Positions 16,922-26,875 of a stretch of 64,000 nt of DNA are shown in pieces; the first letter of the stretch is position 1; each line of letters starts with the position of its first letter. Made by a program: the position numbers and the translations under genes. Below the pieces are notes generated by a model. The model was not told the origin of the DNA. It ran no database searches and worked only from the letters and a program-made list of their open reading frames with translations. Source of the stretch: Bin87 sp965203985. Its GTDB lineage: Bacteria; Chloroflexota; Dehalococcoidia; Lucifugimonadales; UBA3495. The stretch is from NCBI GenBank assembly GCA_965203985.1, contig CBDBDS010000013.1, positions 124,001 to 188,000 of the forward strand, written 5' to 3'.

Positions 16922-18220
<1,299 letters not shown>

Positions 18221-18252
18221 TCCCGACACTGACCAACGCTGAAGAGGATATC

Positions 18253-18639
18253 GTGGAACCGACATCTCCCTTCGTTGTCTACGCGCCTCTGATCCTTGCC
18301 ATCGTCAGTGCGCTTGGATTTGTGGTAACCGTAGGCATACTGATATTCAGTCGGGTGTTCCGATTGGGCAAATTTTTCGCCGAATTTACTGCTTTGCAGG
18401 TAACCGTCGCCGATTTGCAGGTAACTGTCGCCGACAACAAGACCGAACTGCAACAGGTCATCGCCGACAACAAGACCGAACTGCAACAGGCCATCGCCGA
18501 CAACAGGGCAGAAATTGCCGAACTGCGTCAGGAAATGCGGGACGGTTTTAACCGGATTGATGCCGGCTTGCAGGAATTGCGGGGGTACTTCGTCTCTCAC
18601 CTTGAGCATCACGCTGACTTTCCGGCTGACGACGACTAG
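18253..18639 (+). CDS. Small membrane protein with coiled-coil tail
   Basis: A 128-residue protein. One N-terminal transmembrane helix (about 8-33) is followed by a coiled coil built from repeats 'VTVADLQ' and 'ADNKTELQQ', the latter visible as direct DNA repeats of about 33 bp around 18424-18500. The C-terminus 'RQEMRDGFNRIDAGLQELR' continues the helix. Start GTG 18253 with GAGGA upstream. Same architecture as the protein at 7687-8373. Function unknown; lies between aroA and gmk. Confidence 0.7.
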   Translation: MEPTSPFVVYAPLILAIVSALGFVVTVGILIFSRVFRLGKFFAEFTALQVTVADLQVTVADNKTELQQVIADNKTELQQAIADNRAEIAELRQEMRDGFNRIDAGLQELRGYFVSHLEHHADFPADDD

Positions 18640-18671
18640 GTCGGGCCTGCGTGTAGCGGCATCGGGCGGCA

Positions 18672-19304
18672 ATGCGGGCACGCATGAGTGAACTGCCGCA
18701 GGCCAGCCCGGCTCCGCCGTTGCTGGTGGTGATATCCGGCCCGTCGGCATCAGGCAAGGGTTCGTTGATCAGCGCCCTGCGTGATCTGGGACGGTCGTGG
18801 CACTTTGCCGTGACCGCGACCACCCGCCGCATGCGGGCCGGCGAAGTCGACGGCAAGGACTACATCTTCCTGGACGTGGACACCTTCCTCCGCATGCGGG
18901 AGCGGGACGAGTTGCTGGAGTCGGCGCAGGTGTACGACCGCTGGTACGGCGTCCCACGTCAGCAGGTCCGTGACCCGCTGATCGCGGGCCGGGACGTTAT
19001 ACTGGAGATAGATGTCCAAGGCGCGGCCACCATTCGCGGCATTGCGCCCGAGGCCCTGACCATCTTCGTGATGCCGGCCAGCATGGATGAATTGCGTCAA
19101 CGCTTGGCCGGTCGGGGTACGGAAGACCCCGCGGAAATGGAACGACGCCTGCATGAGGCATCCGCCGAGTTGGGTCGGGTGCACGAGTTCGACTACCGTG
19201 TGGTGAACCGAACCGGACAGTTGGACGACGCTGTCCGCGAAATTGACGCGATCATCGCCGCCGAGAAGTGCCGGGTGAACCCGCGCCTGGTGCAGTTTCT
19301 CTAG
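18672..19304 (+). CDS. gmk: Guanylate kinase
   Basis: A 210-residue protein. P-loop 'VVISGPSASGKGSLI' and GMP-binding 'FAVTATTRRMRAGEVDGKDYIFLD' followed by 'LEIDVQGAATIRG' identify guanylate kinase, which makes GDP from GMP. The usual 'T-T-R-x-x-R-x-G-E-x-x-G-x-D-Y-x-F' block is intact. No good ribosome site; start could be 18672 or 18684 (MSELP). 13 bp before lipA, so probably co-transcribed. Confidence 0.93.
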   Translation: MRARMSELPQASPAPPLLVVISGPSASGKGSLISALRDLGRSWHFAVTATTRRMRAGEVDGKDYIFLDVDTFLRMRERDELLESAQVYDRWYGVPRQQVRDPLIAGRDVILEIDVQGAATIRGIAPEALTIFVMPASMDELRQRLAGRGTEDPAEMERRLHEASAELGRVHEFDYRVVNRTGQLDDAVREIDAIIAAEKCRVNPRLVQFL

Positions 19305-19317
19305 ATCGGAGACCAGA

Positions 19318-20199
19318 ATGACGACACAGACCGAAGCCCCGTTGCGCCCCCGCCTGCCCGACTGGCTCAAGGTCCGTATGCCGGGCGGCCCGCGCTACAT
19401 CGAGCTGAAACAGCTCATGCGGGACAGCCAGTTGCACACCGTGTGCGAGGAGGCCCAGTGCCCCAACATCGGGGAGTGCTGGGAGCGGTCCGCCGCCACC
19501 TTCATGATCCTGGGTGATATCTGCACCCGCGCCTGCGCCTACTGCGCCGTCACCACCGGGCGTCCGGGGACGCTGGACCTGGGCGAACCGTTCCGGCTGG
19601 CGGCCACGGTCAAGCGTATGGAGCTCAAGTACTGCGTAATCACGTCGGTCAACCGCGACGATCTGCCCGACGGTGGTGCGGGCATCTTCTCAGCCTGCAT
19701 CAAGCAGGTCCGCGCCGCCGTTCCCGACTGCCGGGTGGAGGTGCTGATCCCTGACTTCGACGGCAACGACGACGCCCTTGCCAAGGTGGTTGCCGCGCAG
19801 CCGCAGGTCTTGAACCACAACATCGAGTCGGTGGAGCGCGTGTTCCGCCGGGTGCGCCCCAAGGGCGATTACCGGCAGTCGCTGGAGCTATTGCGCCGCG
19901 TCAAGGAACTCGACCCCGACATGCCCACCAAGTCCGGCATCATCGTCGGCATGGGGGAGACCATGGACGAAGTGAAGCAGACCATGGCAGACCTGCGGGC
20001 CGTGGACTGCGACCTGCTCACCATCGGCCAGTACCTGCGCCCATCGATCAAGCACATCCGCATCGATCGTTTCTACACGCCGGCCGAGTTCGAGGAACTG
20101 CGGGAAGCCGGCGAGGCCATGGGCTTCAAGCACGTCGCATCCGGCCCGCTGGTCCGCTCCTCTTACCACGCTGACGAGCAGCACGACGCGGCTTCGTAA
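19318..20199 (+). CDS. lipA: Lipoyl synthase
   Basis: A 293-residue radical-SAM enzyme with both iron-sulfur sites. The auxiliary cluster is C43-x4-C48-x5-C54 (CEEAQCPNIGEC) and the radical-SAM cluster is C69-x3-C73-x2-C76 (CTRACAYC). The C-terminal 'GPLVRSSYHAD' contains the conserved R-S-S-Y that ligates the auxiliary cluster. It inserts two sulfurs into octanoyl groups on carrier proteins. ATG with GGAG seven bases upstream. No lipB neighbour. Confidence 0.96.
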   Translation: MTTQTEAPLRPRLPDWLKVRMPGGPRYIELKQLMRDSQLHTVCEEAQCPNIGECWERSAATFMILGDICTRACAYCAVTTGRPGTLDLGEPFRLAATVKRMELKYCVITSVNRDDLPDGGAGIFSACIKQVRAAVPDCRVEVLIPDFDGNDDALAKVVAAQPQVLNHNIESVERVFRRVRPKGDYRQSLELLRRVKELDPDMPTKSGIIVGMGETMDEVKQTMADLRAVDCDLLTIGQYLRPSIKHIRIDRFYTPAEFEELREAGEAMGFKHVASGPLVRSSYHADEQHDAAS

Positions 20200-20232
20200 C
20201 CGAAAGCCCAACAAATCTAGTTTGCAGCCGAC

Positions 20233-20526
20233 GTGCGGATCATTGCAAGACGGACGCTAAGGGAATTCTGGCAGCGGCACCCAGATGCCAAGGAAACGCT
20301 TGAGGCTTGGTATGCGGAGGTACGTAGAGCCGACTGGCCCACCCCGACTCACGTGATCCGTCGGTTTCCTCAGGCGAGTATCGTGGGGTCCACCCGCGTG
20401 GTATTTCGGATAAAGGGCAATGACTATCGCTTGGTGGTTGATATTTTCTACCCCGGACGTGAGATTTACATCCGCTTCATCGGCACTCATGCAGAATACG
20501 ACCGCATCAATGCTGCGGAGGTGTGA
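20233..20526 (+). CDS. higB: HigB-type mRNA-interferase toxin
   Basis: A 97-residue protein starting with GTG: 'MRIIARRTLREFWQRHPDAKETLEAWYAEVRRADW' (beginning), then 'VFRIKGNDYRLVVDIFY' and 'IYIRFIGTHAEYDRI'. This is the HigB (RelE-fold) family that cleaves ribosome-bound mRNA. The stop is followed at once by the antitoxin gene. Toxin-first order is typical of higBA. Confidence 0.9.
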   Translation: MRIIARRTLREFWQRHPDAKETLEAWYAEVRRADWPTPTHVIRRFPQASIVGSTRVVFRIKGNDYRLVVDIFYPGREIYIRFIGTHAEYDRINAAEV

Positions 20527-20528
20527 CC

Positions 20529-20906
20529 ATGACCAATATCCCTCACATCGCCAACGAAGAGGATTACAACCTCGCATTGGCACGCATGGACGAGATATTT
20601 CACGCCGATATCGGCACGCGCGAAGGCAATGAGCGTGATCTCCTGTTTGATCTGATCGAAGCGTACGAGGAGCGGCACCATCCTGTTGATATGCCCAGCA
20701 TTCCCGCGGCAATAAGGTTCCACATGGAGCGGCTTGGGCTTACGCCTGGCGATCTGGCTCCCTTAGTTGGAAGCCAAAAGGCGGCAGCGGCGGTATTATC
20801 GGGCAAAATCGACATTACTATCGCCATGGCCCGGGCGCTGCACAAGCATTGGGGAATTCCCGCCGAAGTCCTTTTGCAAGAGCCGTCGAATAAGCTCGAG
20901 CAATAA
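20529..20906 (+). CDS. higA: HigA-type antitoxin with XRE helix-turn-helix
   Basis: A 125-residue protein. Acidic N-terminal half, then 'MPSIPAAIRFHMERLGLTPGDLAPLVGSQKAAAAVLSGKIDIT' (helix-turn-helix) and 'ARALHKHWGIPAEVLL', the HigA signature. It would neutralise HigB and repress the operon. GGAGGTG just upstream fixes the ATG at 20529, 2 bp after the higB stop. Confidence 0.9.
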   Translation: MTNIPHIANEEDYNLALARMDEIFHADIGTREGNERDLLFDLIEAYEERHHPVDMPSIPAAIRFHMERLGLTPGDLAPLVGSQKAAAAVLSGKIDITIAMARALHKHWGIPAEVLLQEPSNKLEQ

Positions 20907-20985
20907 ACGACTCAACGGGCAGGCTATCGACGCGGAGAGGTGCCCCGGAGAACACCGGAAAGGCCAGCGGTGCCGATCAATCCGC

Positions 20986-21891
20986 CTACTCTTTCCCCCA
21001 ACCCACCGGCACCACCTCGCGGAACTGGCGCATCGCCTGGATGTGCTGGTCGACCGAACTCAACGGGCCGCGTCGGGCTTCGGCCATGACGTGGGTACCG
21101 CCCAGGGATTGCCAGCCTTCCACTTCCGCCAGCCATTCATCCGGCGACTTGTCGGGCATGCGGATGCGTCCGGAGAGGCCCACGTCGGAGGGTTGTCGTC
21201 CCGCCTCGGCGATGTAGGTCTGCATCTTGTCCAGGACCGCCTTCGCAGTGTCGCCGGGCGGGAAGCTGGGGAACCAACCATCGCCCATGCGGGCGATGCG
21301 GCGTAGGACCACGTCCCGCGGCACCGGCCCGGCCGACCCTCCGGCGCCGAACCACACGGGTATGGGTTGCTGCACCGGCAGCGGCTTGATGCCGGCCGAG
21401 CGCACCGAGTGCCAGCGGCCGTCGAAGTCAACCACCTCCTGCGTCCACAGGGCGCGCATCAGGTCGATCTGTTCCTCGGAACGAATGCCCCGGTTGGTGA
21501 AGTCCTCGCCCAGTGCTTCGAACTCCACGTGGTTCCAGCCCACGCCGATGCCCAGGGTGAGCCGCCCGCCGCTGAGCACGTCGATCTCGGCGGCCTGCTT
21601 GGCCACCAGGGCGGTCTGGCGCTGGGGCAGGATCAGGATGCCGGTGATCAGGCGGATTTTGGTCGTCAGCGCCGCGATGAACGCCAGGGTGGTGAGCGAC
21701 TCGTGGATCACACTGTGGTGGGTATAGTAGCTGCCACGGACATGCTCATGGTGCTCGGGGTCAGCGCCCAGCACATGGTCGGCGATGAACAGGTAGTCGA
21801 ACTCCATGCCTTCCACCGCCTGGACGTAGTCACGGATGGCGTTGGGGTCTGGGCCGATTTCGGTTTGGGGGAAAATTGCGCCGATCTGCAT
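20986..21891 (-). CDS. LLM-class (luciferase-like, probably F420-dependent) oxidoreductase
   Basis: A 301-residue protein. 'MEFDYLFIADHVLG' and 'IRLITGILILPQRQTALVAKQAAEIDVLSGGRLTLGIGVGW' (here given in two pieces: IRLITGILILPQRQ and GGRLTLGIGVGW) are the hallmark strands of the TIM barrel. Subgroup members use F420 or FMN. ATG 21891 has GAGGT upstream. Substrate unknown. Transcribed towards higA; a family A repeat separates it from the aldo-keto reductase. Confidence 0.88.
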   Translation of the reverse strand: MQIGAIFPQTEIGPDPNAIRDYVQAVEGMEFDYLFIADHVLGADPEHHEHVRGSYYTHHSVIHESLTTLAFIAALTTKIRLITGILILPQRQTALVAKQAAEIDVLSGGRLTLGIGVGWNHVEFEALGEDFTNRGIRSEEQIDLMRALWTQEVVDFDGRWHSVRSAGIKPLPVQQPIPVWFGAGGSAGPVPRDVVLRRIARMGDGWFPSFPPGDTAKAVLDKMQTYIAEAGRQPSDVGLSGRIRMPDKSPDEWLAEVEGWQSLGGTHVMAEARRGPLSSVDQHIQAMRQFREVVPVGWGKE

Positions 21892-21907
21892 TGGGACCTC
21901 TTTGGGT

Positions 21908-21940
21908 TTTACATCGATGGACAGGATGCACAGGATTTTT
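21908..21940. repeat. Single arm of 'ACATCGATGGACAGGAT' repeat, family A
   Basis: Reads TTTACATCGATGGACAGGAT then GCACAGGATTTTT, inverse of the copy at 16872-16902. Sits in the 51-bp gap between two reverse-strand genes. Confidence 0.7.
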
Positions 21941-21942
21941 AA

Positions 21943-22974
21943 TTAGCGGCGGTACTCGTCGCCACAGTCTCCGATGATGCGGTACAGGTCACGGGCATCG
22001 GCCAGCACGGCTTCGATTGCCTGATTGTCATCGGCATCCAACTGGAAGCTGAACAGCCGCGCGTTTTCGGCGATGTGCTCCGCAACGCCGAGGCGGGCGC
22101 CGATGATCACGCCGGCCACGGCCGGTTTGTCCAGGATGTAGCGTTTCGCCACGTTCGCGATGCTGACCTGGTGCTTGTCGGCGATGCTTCGCAACACCGA
22201 AAGAAGCTGCTGGAAAAGCGGCCAGCCGCCCCAGGCGTCGACCATCTGCTTGTACTTGCGCAGGCTGGCGGTGTTCAATTCGGCCGGACCGGGTTCCGGC
22301 TGGCCCAGGTAGCGATCCGAGAGCAGGCCACCGCAGAGGACGCCGTAGGGCAGCAGCCAGACCCGTTGCTCCTCGCAAACCGCGGACATCTGCACCTCGG
22401 GACGCCGGTCGATCAGCGAGTACTGGACCTGATTGGACACCACGCGGATGCCGTGGTCGGCAATCTCCCGCAGACGTTCGGTATCGAAATTAGTTAGCGC
22501 CACGCGATGGATCTTGCCCTCATCGCGGAGCGCGGCCAACTGCTCCAGAGCATCGAGGTAGCGTTTGTCGCGGTACTCCCACCAGTGGAATTGCAGCAGG
22601 TCGAGACGCTCGACGCCCATGCGCCGCAGGGAGATGTCCACGTTGTTCTCGACGATCTCGCGGGTCATCGGGCCGGGTCGAGGCACCCACTTGGTGAACG
22701 CCTGAATGTCGGACAGAGTAGCCTCGCCGCGCTCGGACGCCAGCCGGCGGCGGAACTCACCGATGAAGTCCTCGGCCGGACCGTAGTGGTCGGCCAGGTC
22801 CCAGGTGGTGAAGCCGGCGTCGTGGTAGGCCAGCATGGCGTCAATGGCGGCAGAAGGATCGATGCGGCCGTGGGCGCCGGACACCTGCCACATGCCGTTG
22901 AGAATCCGGCAGATGGGCAAGCCGTCAACGAAGCGGAGGCGGGATTCAGTGGGCAGGGTCATGGCGATGCTCAT
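21943..22974 (-). CDS. Aldo-keto reductase family oxidoreductase
   Basis: A 343-residue protein with the full catalytic tetrad: D59 and Y64 (TWDLADHYG), K95 (AFTKWV) and H130 (LLQFHWW). C-terminal 'AGVIIGARLGVAEHIAENA' is the NADPH-binding end. The TIM barrel reduces aldehydes or ketones with NADPH. ATG 22974 or the in-frame ATG four codons on are both possible. A TACAAT on the reverse strand at 22999-23004 could be its -10 box. Confidence 0.9.
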   Translation of the reverse strand: MSIAMTLPTESRLRFVDGLPICRILNGMWQVSGAHGRIDPSAAIDAMLAYHDAGFTTWDLADHYGPAEDFIGEFRRRLASERGEATLSDIQAFTKWVPRPGPMTREIVENNVDISLRRMGVERLDLLQFHWWEYRDKRYLDALEQLAALRDEGKIHRVALTNFDTERLREIADHGIRVVSNQVQYSLIDRRPEVQMSAVCEEQRVWLLPYGVLCGGLLSDRYLGQPEPGPAELNTASLRKYKQMVDAWGGWPLFQQLLSVLRSIADKHQVSIANVAKRYILDKPAVAGVIIGARLGVAEHIAENARLFSFQLDADDNQAIEAVLADARDLYRIIGDCGDEYRR

Positions 22975-23098
22975 ACATTGGTCAACGTGGGCATCGCGAT
23001 TGTACCATCCTGTTTATCGAGACATGAGAGCCTGTGTTAGCATGCGCGCAAGCAACCTTGGATTATCGCTTCTACCCGCCAGCACAGGAGGCACCGCC

Positions 23099-24205
23099 AT
23101 GACTACGCAACAGCCCATCCGCATCGGACTGATCGGCGCCAACATCCACCAGGGCTGGTCGCCGCGCGCGCACCTGCCCGCCCTGGCGGCGCACCCTGAC
23201 TTCGACCTCACTGCCGTGTGCACGACCCGGCAGGAATCGGCGGACGAGGCCAAGGCGGCGTTCAATGCCGGCAGCGCATGGGACGACTACAACCGGATGC
23301 TGGCCGACGCCGACATCGAGGCCGCCACCATCTCTCTGCGCGTACCGAGCCACTACGAGCCGACCACCGCCGCGCTGCGGGCCGGCAAGCACACCTTCAC
23401 GGAGTGGCCGTTGGGACGCACCACCGCCGAAGCCATCGAGATGGCCGACCTGGCCCGGCAGCAGGGGGTCAAAACGGCGGTGGGCCTGCAGGCCCGCGCC
23501 AACCCCGCCATCGTGCATCTGCGGAACCTGGTGGCCGACGGCTACGTGGGACGGGTGATGACCTGCCACGTGCGACTGATGCGCGAGGGCGTGCTTTCAC
23601 GGGACTCGGGGCGAACCTGGCAGCGGGACAACGAGCTGGGCGCGCACACTCTGACCATCGCCTGCGGACACACCATCGACGCGCTGTGCAGCGTGGTGGG
23701 CGAGTTTGCCGATGTGGCTACCGTGGTGAGCACCCAGGCCACCACCTGGCACGAGTCCGACACCGGCCAGGACCTGCCCGTGACGTCGCCGGACAACATC
23801 CTGGTGAGCGGCAACCTGCAGGGCGGCGGCGTGGGTTCGGTGCAGATTGGCAGCACGCCGTGGGCCGGCAGCGGTTACCGCATGGAGATCTACGGCGAAG
23901 AGGGCACGCTGGTGGCGGTTTCAGTGGACTCACCGCAGATGCAGCAGGTGAGCATCCGCGGCGCGCGTGGTGGCAGCAACGAGCTGCAGGAACTGACGCC
24001 GGCCGAGGAACTGCACCTGGCTCCCGAGATCCCGGGCAGCACGGCGTACAACGTCGGCCAGCTGTACAGCCTGTTCGCCGCCTCGATCCGGGGCACGGCC
24101 AACGGAGACGGGCTACCCGACTTCGACCACGCGGTGGGTCTGCACAAGTTCATCGACGCCATCCGCCAGTCCAGCGACGAGGGGCAGCGGATTGCCGTCG
24201 CGTGA
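23099..24205 (+). CDS. Gfo/Idh/MocA-family NAD(P) oxidoreductase
   Basis: A 368-residue protein. Rossmann start 'IRIGLIGANIHQGWSPRAHLPAL', then 'LTAVCTT', the 'AGKHTFTEWPLG' block (equivalent of the E-K-P motif; here E-W-P), and 'YRMEIYGEEGTLVA' in the C-terminal domain. Most members oxidise sugars or inositol. Replacement of the conserved Lys of E-K-P by Trp is a known variant, seen in galactose-80-like proteins, which may be non-catalytic. AGGAGG nine bases upstream of ATG 23099. Divergent from the aldo-keto reductase. Confidence 0.9.
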   Translation: MTTQQPIRIGLIGANIHQGWSPRAHLPALAAHPDFDLTAVCTTRQESADEAKAAFNAGSAWDDYNRMLADADIEAATISLRVPSHYEPTTAALRAGKHTFTEWPLGRTTAEAIEMADLARQQGVKTAVGLQARANPAIVHLRNLVADGYVGRVMTCHVRLMREGVLSRDSGRTWQRDNELGAHTLTIACGHTIDALCSVVGEFADVATVVSTQATTWHESDTGQDLPVTSPDNILVSGNLQGGGVGSVQIGSTPWAGSGYRMEIYGEEGTLVAVSVDSPQMQQVSIRGARGGSNELQELTPAEELHLAPEIPGSTAYNVGQLYSLFAASIRGTANGDGLPDFDHAVGLHKFIDAIRQSSDEGQRIAVA

Positions 24206-24229
24206 CGCGATGAGGCGCAGTGATACAAT
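24202..24229 (+). promoter_or_regulatory. Predicted promoter of the Uma2 cluster
   Basis: GTGACG (24202-24207), a 16-bp spacer and TACAAT (24224-24229), with TG one base upstream (extended -10). It overlaps the stop of the oxidoreductase gene and lies 30 bp before the first Uma2 ATG. Confidence 0.45.
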
Positions 24230-24259
24230 GCCGGCAGTTCACCAATTGGGGCAGCTGCC

Positions 24260-24844
24260 ATGACGACCGCTACCAACATCAAGCCCGGCGTCCGTATGAC
24301 TCTTGAAGAGTTCTTTGAGCTGCCTGAAACAGTGATTCCGCGCTATGAACTTCACTGGGGAGAACTCTGCATCGTGGCGGAGCCGTCGCTTGACCACCAG
24401 CATTTGACGAAATTACTCATCCGCCACTTCTGCGAGCAAATTGAGGATGCCGGCGCCGGATACGTTCTCCCGCCGGTGGACGTGGTATTGTCCGGTGATA
24501 CCACAGTAGCTCCGGATATTGTCGTCATTAGTACCGAACGGGCCGGCATTATGCGTCCGCTGCGTATCTACGGCGCGCCGGACATCGTGGTGGAGGTCCT
24601 ATCAAGCGATCGCGACCGGGATCTGGTAGACAAGCGCCAGTTGTACGCCGCCGTCGGCGTCCCGGAATACTGGATTCTGGACGGCGACGCCGATACGCTC
24701 ACGGCGCTGGAGTTGGCCGACGACGGCTTGTACCAGGAGCGCAGTGTGCTCACCGCCGCGGACACGCTGACCACGCCGCTCTTCCCCGATTTCAGCCTGC
24801 CCCTGGCGCAGGTGTTCAACCACCCGGCGCGTATCCGCCGCTAG
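24260..24844 (+). CDS. Uma2-family PD-(D/E)xK nuclease-like protein, copy 1
   Basis: A 194-residue protein. N-terminal 'RMTLEEFFELPE' and 'RYELHWGELCI', then 'VAPDIVVIS' and 'GAPDIVVEVLSSDRDRDLVDKRQLYAAVGVPEYWILDG' (key residues D, E, K). This is the Uma2 (DUF820) fold, common in cyanobacteria and Chloroflexi; the biological role is unsettled. First of four tandem genes on one strand, each with its own ribosome site. Confidence 0.9.
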   Translation: MTTATNIKPGVRMTLEEFFELPETVIPRYELHWGELCIVAEPSLDHQHLTKLLIRHFCEQIEDAGAGYVLPPVDVVLSGDTTVAPDIVVISTERAGIMRPLRIYGAPDIVVEVLSSDRDRDLVDKRQLYAAVGVPEYWILDGDADTLTALELADDGLYQERSVLTAADTLTTPLFPDFSLPLAQVFNHPARIRR

Positions 24845-26105
24845 GCGGGCTGCCCGGCGTAGCTCCAGTATGGTCAACACGCAGGAATGAGGCAGTTGCC
24901 ATGACGACCACACCTGAAATCAGGACAGGCACCCGGATGACCCTGGCGGAGTTCCTGGACTTGCCTCGCCAAGAGCAGCGCTGCGAACTCATCGACGGGG
25001 TTGTGTATATGGCCGCTTTTCCGATCCCTGACCACCAATTCCTGGCGACCGTGTTGACCACGCATTTGGCCCTGCAAATCTTGGAAACCGGGCTGGGCAT
25101 TGCGTATCAGGTAGCCGGCGTCGTAGTATCGGATAACAGCGCTTTGGGGCCGGATATTGTGGTCGTGCGGGCAGAGCGTGCCGGCATCATCGGCCCAACC
25201 GTCATTGACGGTGGCCCGCCCGACATTGTGGTGGAAGTGCTGTCGTCGTCCAACCGCCACGTAGACCTGGTGCGCAAGCGCCAGTTGTACGCCGCTGCTG
25301 GCGTCCCGGAATACTGGATTCTGGACGGCGACGCCGACACGCTCACGGCGTTGGAGTTGGGCGACGATGGGATCTACCGGGAGCGCGCGGTGCTCACCGT
25401 CGCGGACACCCTGACCACGCCGCTCTTCCCTAAGTTCAGCCTGCCCCTGGCGCAGGTGTTCAACCACCCGGCGCGCATCCGCCGCTAGGCGGCCTGCCCG
25501 GCGTCGCTCCAGTATGGTCAACACGCAGGAATGAGGCAGTTGCCATGACGACCACACCTGAAATCAGGACAGGCACCCGGATGACCCTGGCGGAGTTTCT
25601 GGACTTGCCCGAACAGGAGCAGCGCTGCGAACTCATCGACGGAGTGGTGTACATGGCCGCGTTCCCGATTCCCGATCACCAGTTCCTGGCTATGGTTTTG
25701 AGCGGCCATATGTTCCAGCAGATAATGGAAACAGGGCTGGGCATCGTGTATCAGGTGGCCGGCGTCGTAGTATCGGATAACAGCGCTTTGGGGCCGGATA
25801 TTGTGGTCGTGCGGGCAGAGCGTGCCGGCATCATCGGCCCAACCGTCATTGACGGTGGCCCGCCCGACATTGTGGTGGAAGTGCTGTCGTCGTCCAACCG
25901 CCACGTAGACCTGGTGCGCAAGCGCCAGTTGTACGCCGCTGCTGGCGTCCCGGAATACTGGATTCTGGACGGCGACGCCGACACGCTCACGGCGTTGGAG
26001 TTGGGCGACGATGGGATCTACCGGGAGCGCGCGGTGCTCACCGTCGCGGACACCCTGACCACGCCGCTCTTCCCTAAGTTCAGCCTGCCCCTGGCGCAGG
26101 TGTTC
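24842..26105 (+). repeat. Tandem duplication of a Uma2 gene with a homogenised 348-bp block
   Basis: Bases 25114-25461 and 25758-26105 look identical, as do most of the leaders and the first 60 codon-bases after 24845 and 25489. Between them the 24970-25113 and 25614-25757 segments differ at many positions. Identity in two blocks flanking divergence suggests gene conversion or selection on the middle. Confidence 0.85.
24901..25488 (+). CDS. Uma2-family nuclease-like protein, copy 2
   Basis: A 195-residue protein: 'RMTLAEFLDLPRQEQRCELIDG', 'GPDIVVVRAERAG', 'GPPDIVVEVLSSSNRHVDLV' and 'RKRQLYAAAGVPEYWILDG'. The C-terminal 115 residues equal those of copy 3. Residues about 24-70, including 'PIPDHQFLATVLTTHLALQ', differ. 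ATG with GAGGCAG upstream. The K of the E...K motif is in KRQLYA. Confidence 0.9.
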   Translation: MTTTPEIRTGTRMTLAEFLDLPRQEQRCELIDGVVYMAAFPIPDHQFLATVLTTHLALQILETGLGIAYQVAGVVVSDNSALGPDIVVVRAERAGIIGPTVIDGGPPDIVVEVLSSSNRHVDLVRKRQLYAAAGVPEYWILDGDADTLTALELGDDGIYRERAVLTVADTLTTPLFPKFSLPLAQVFNHPARIRR

Positions 26106-26141
26106 GACCATCCGGCGCGTATCAGAGTCGCCAACCACTAG
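25545..26141 (+). CDS. Uma2-family nuclease-like protein, copy 3
   Basis: A 198-residue protein. Same leader and the same C-terminal block as copy 2, but 'PIPDHQFLAMVLSGHMFQQ' replaces the middle segment and the last residues read 'FDHPARIRVANH'. Same motifs (GPDIVVV, PDIVVEVLSS, KRQLYA). Part of the tandem array; likely co-transcribed. Confidence 0.9.
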   Translation: MTTTPEIRTGTRMTLAEFLDLPEQEQRCELIDGVVYMAAFPIPDHQFLAMVLSGHMFQQIMETGLGIVYQVAGVVVSDNSALGPDIVVVRAERAGIIGPTVIDGGPPDIVVEVLSSSNRHVDLVRKRQLYAAAGVPEYWILDGDADTLTALELGDDGIYRERAVLTVADTLTTPLFPKFSLPLAQVFDHPARIRVANH

Positions 26142-26210
26142 TCCAGCGACGGGTTGACTCGGGGGTAAAATGACCGCACTGCGAACGCGATGGCGCCAGG
26201 TCGTGCAAAA

Positions 26211-26798
26211 GTGACAACATCGACCCACATATACAGCGGAATGCGGATGACGCCCGAGGAATTCCGCAACCTGCCCGAAGCGGGTCCACGCTGCGAACTA
26301 CTGGAAGGGGTATTGTACCTAATGCCGGAGCCGGCGCTTGATCATCAATTTCTGGTGCAACTCCTCTGGAAGTACCTCTTTGATCAGCTGACGGTGGGTG
26401 GCCTCGCCCACACCTACATCCCGGTGAACGTGATCGTATCCGGGGATGATTACTTGTCCCCAGATATTATCGTCGTACGCGCCAGTCGATCCGAAATGTT
26501 GGGCGAAGTCTGGGTCAACGGCGCGCCGGACATCGTGGTGGAGGTCCTATCAACCGATCGTGACCGCGACCTGGTGGACAAATGTCGATTGTACGCCGCT
26601 GCCGGTGTGCCTGAATACTGGATTCTGGACGGCGACGCCGACACGCTCACGGCGCTGGAGTTGGCCGATGACGGAACGTACCGCGAACGCACGGTGCTCA
26701 CCGCGGCAGACGCGCTGACCACACCGCTCTTTCCCGAACTCGGCCTGCCGATGGAGCAGGTGTTTGAACATCCAGCGCGTATCCAACGCCAGGGATAA
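26211..26798 (+). CDS. Uma2-family nuclease-like protein, copy 4
   Basis: A 195-residue protein. Aligning it with the other copies (MTT-x-T... then RMT-x-E-E-F) places the start at GTG 26211; an ATG at 26190 is in frame. Motifs 'LSPDIIVVRASR', 'GAPDIVVEVLSTDRDRDLV' and 'YAAAGVPEYWILDG'; note K-C-R-L-Y replaces K-R-Q-L-Y. Most similar to copy 1 in the central block (APDIVVEVLS-x-DRDRDLVDK). A TAAAAT at 26166-26171 may be its own -10 box. Ends 26 bp before a strong terminator. Confidence 0.88.
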   Translation: MTTSTHIYSGMRMTPEEFRNLPEAGPRCELLEGVLYLMPEPALDHQFLVQLLWKYLFDQLTVGGLAHTYIPVNVIVSGDDYLSPDIIVVRASRSEMLGEVWVNGAPDIVVEVLSTDRDRDLVDKCRLYAAAGVPEYWILDGDADTLTALELADDGTYRERTVLTAADALTTPLFPELGLPMEQVFEHPARIQRQG

Positions 26799-26823
26799 TC
26801 CGCCGCGCCGGACCGCAAAAACT

Positions 26824-26850
26824 GAGGGGCGGGTGTGCAACCCGCCCCTC
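26824..26850. terminator. Bidirectional intrinsic terminator between convergent genes
   Basis: Perfect 11-bp arms GAGGGGCGGGT and ACCCGCCCCTC around GTGCA, followed by TTGCTTTG on the + strand and preceded by AAAAACT, which gives a U-rich tail on the reverse strand. It lies between the Uma2 array and the LLM gene. Confidence 0.85.
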
Positions 26851-26875
26851 TTGCTTTGCCCGATACCGTTGCCGG

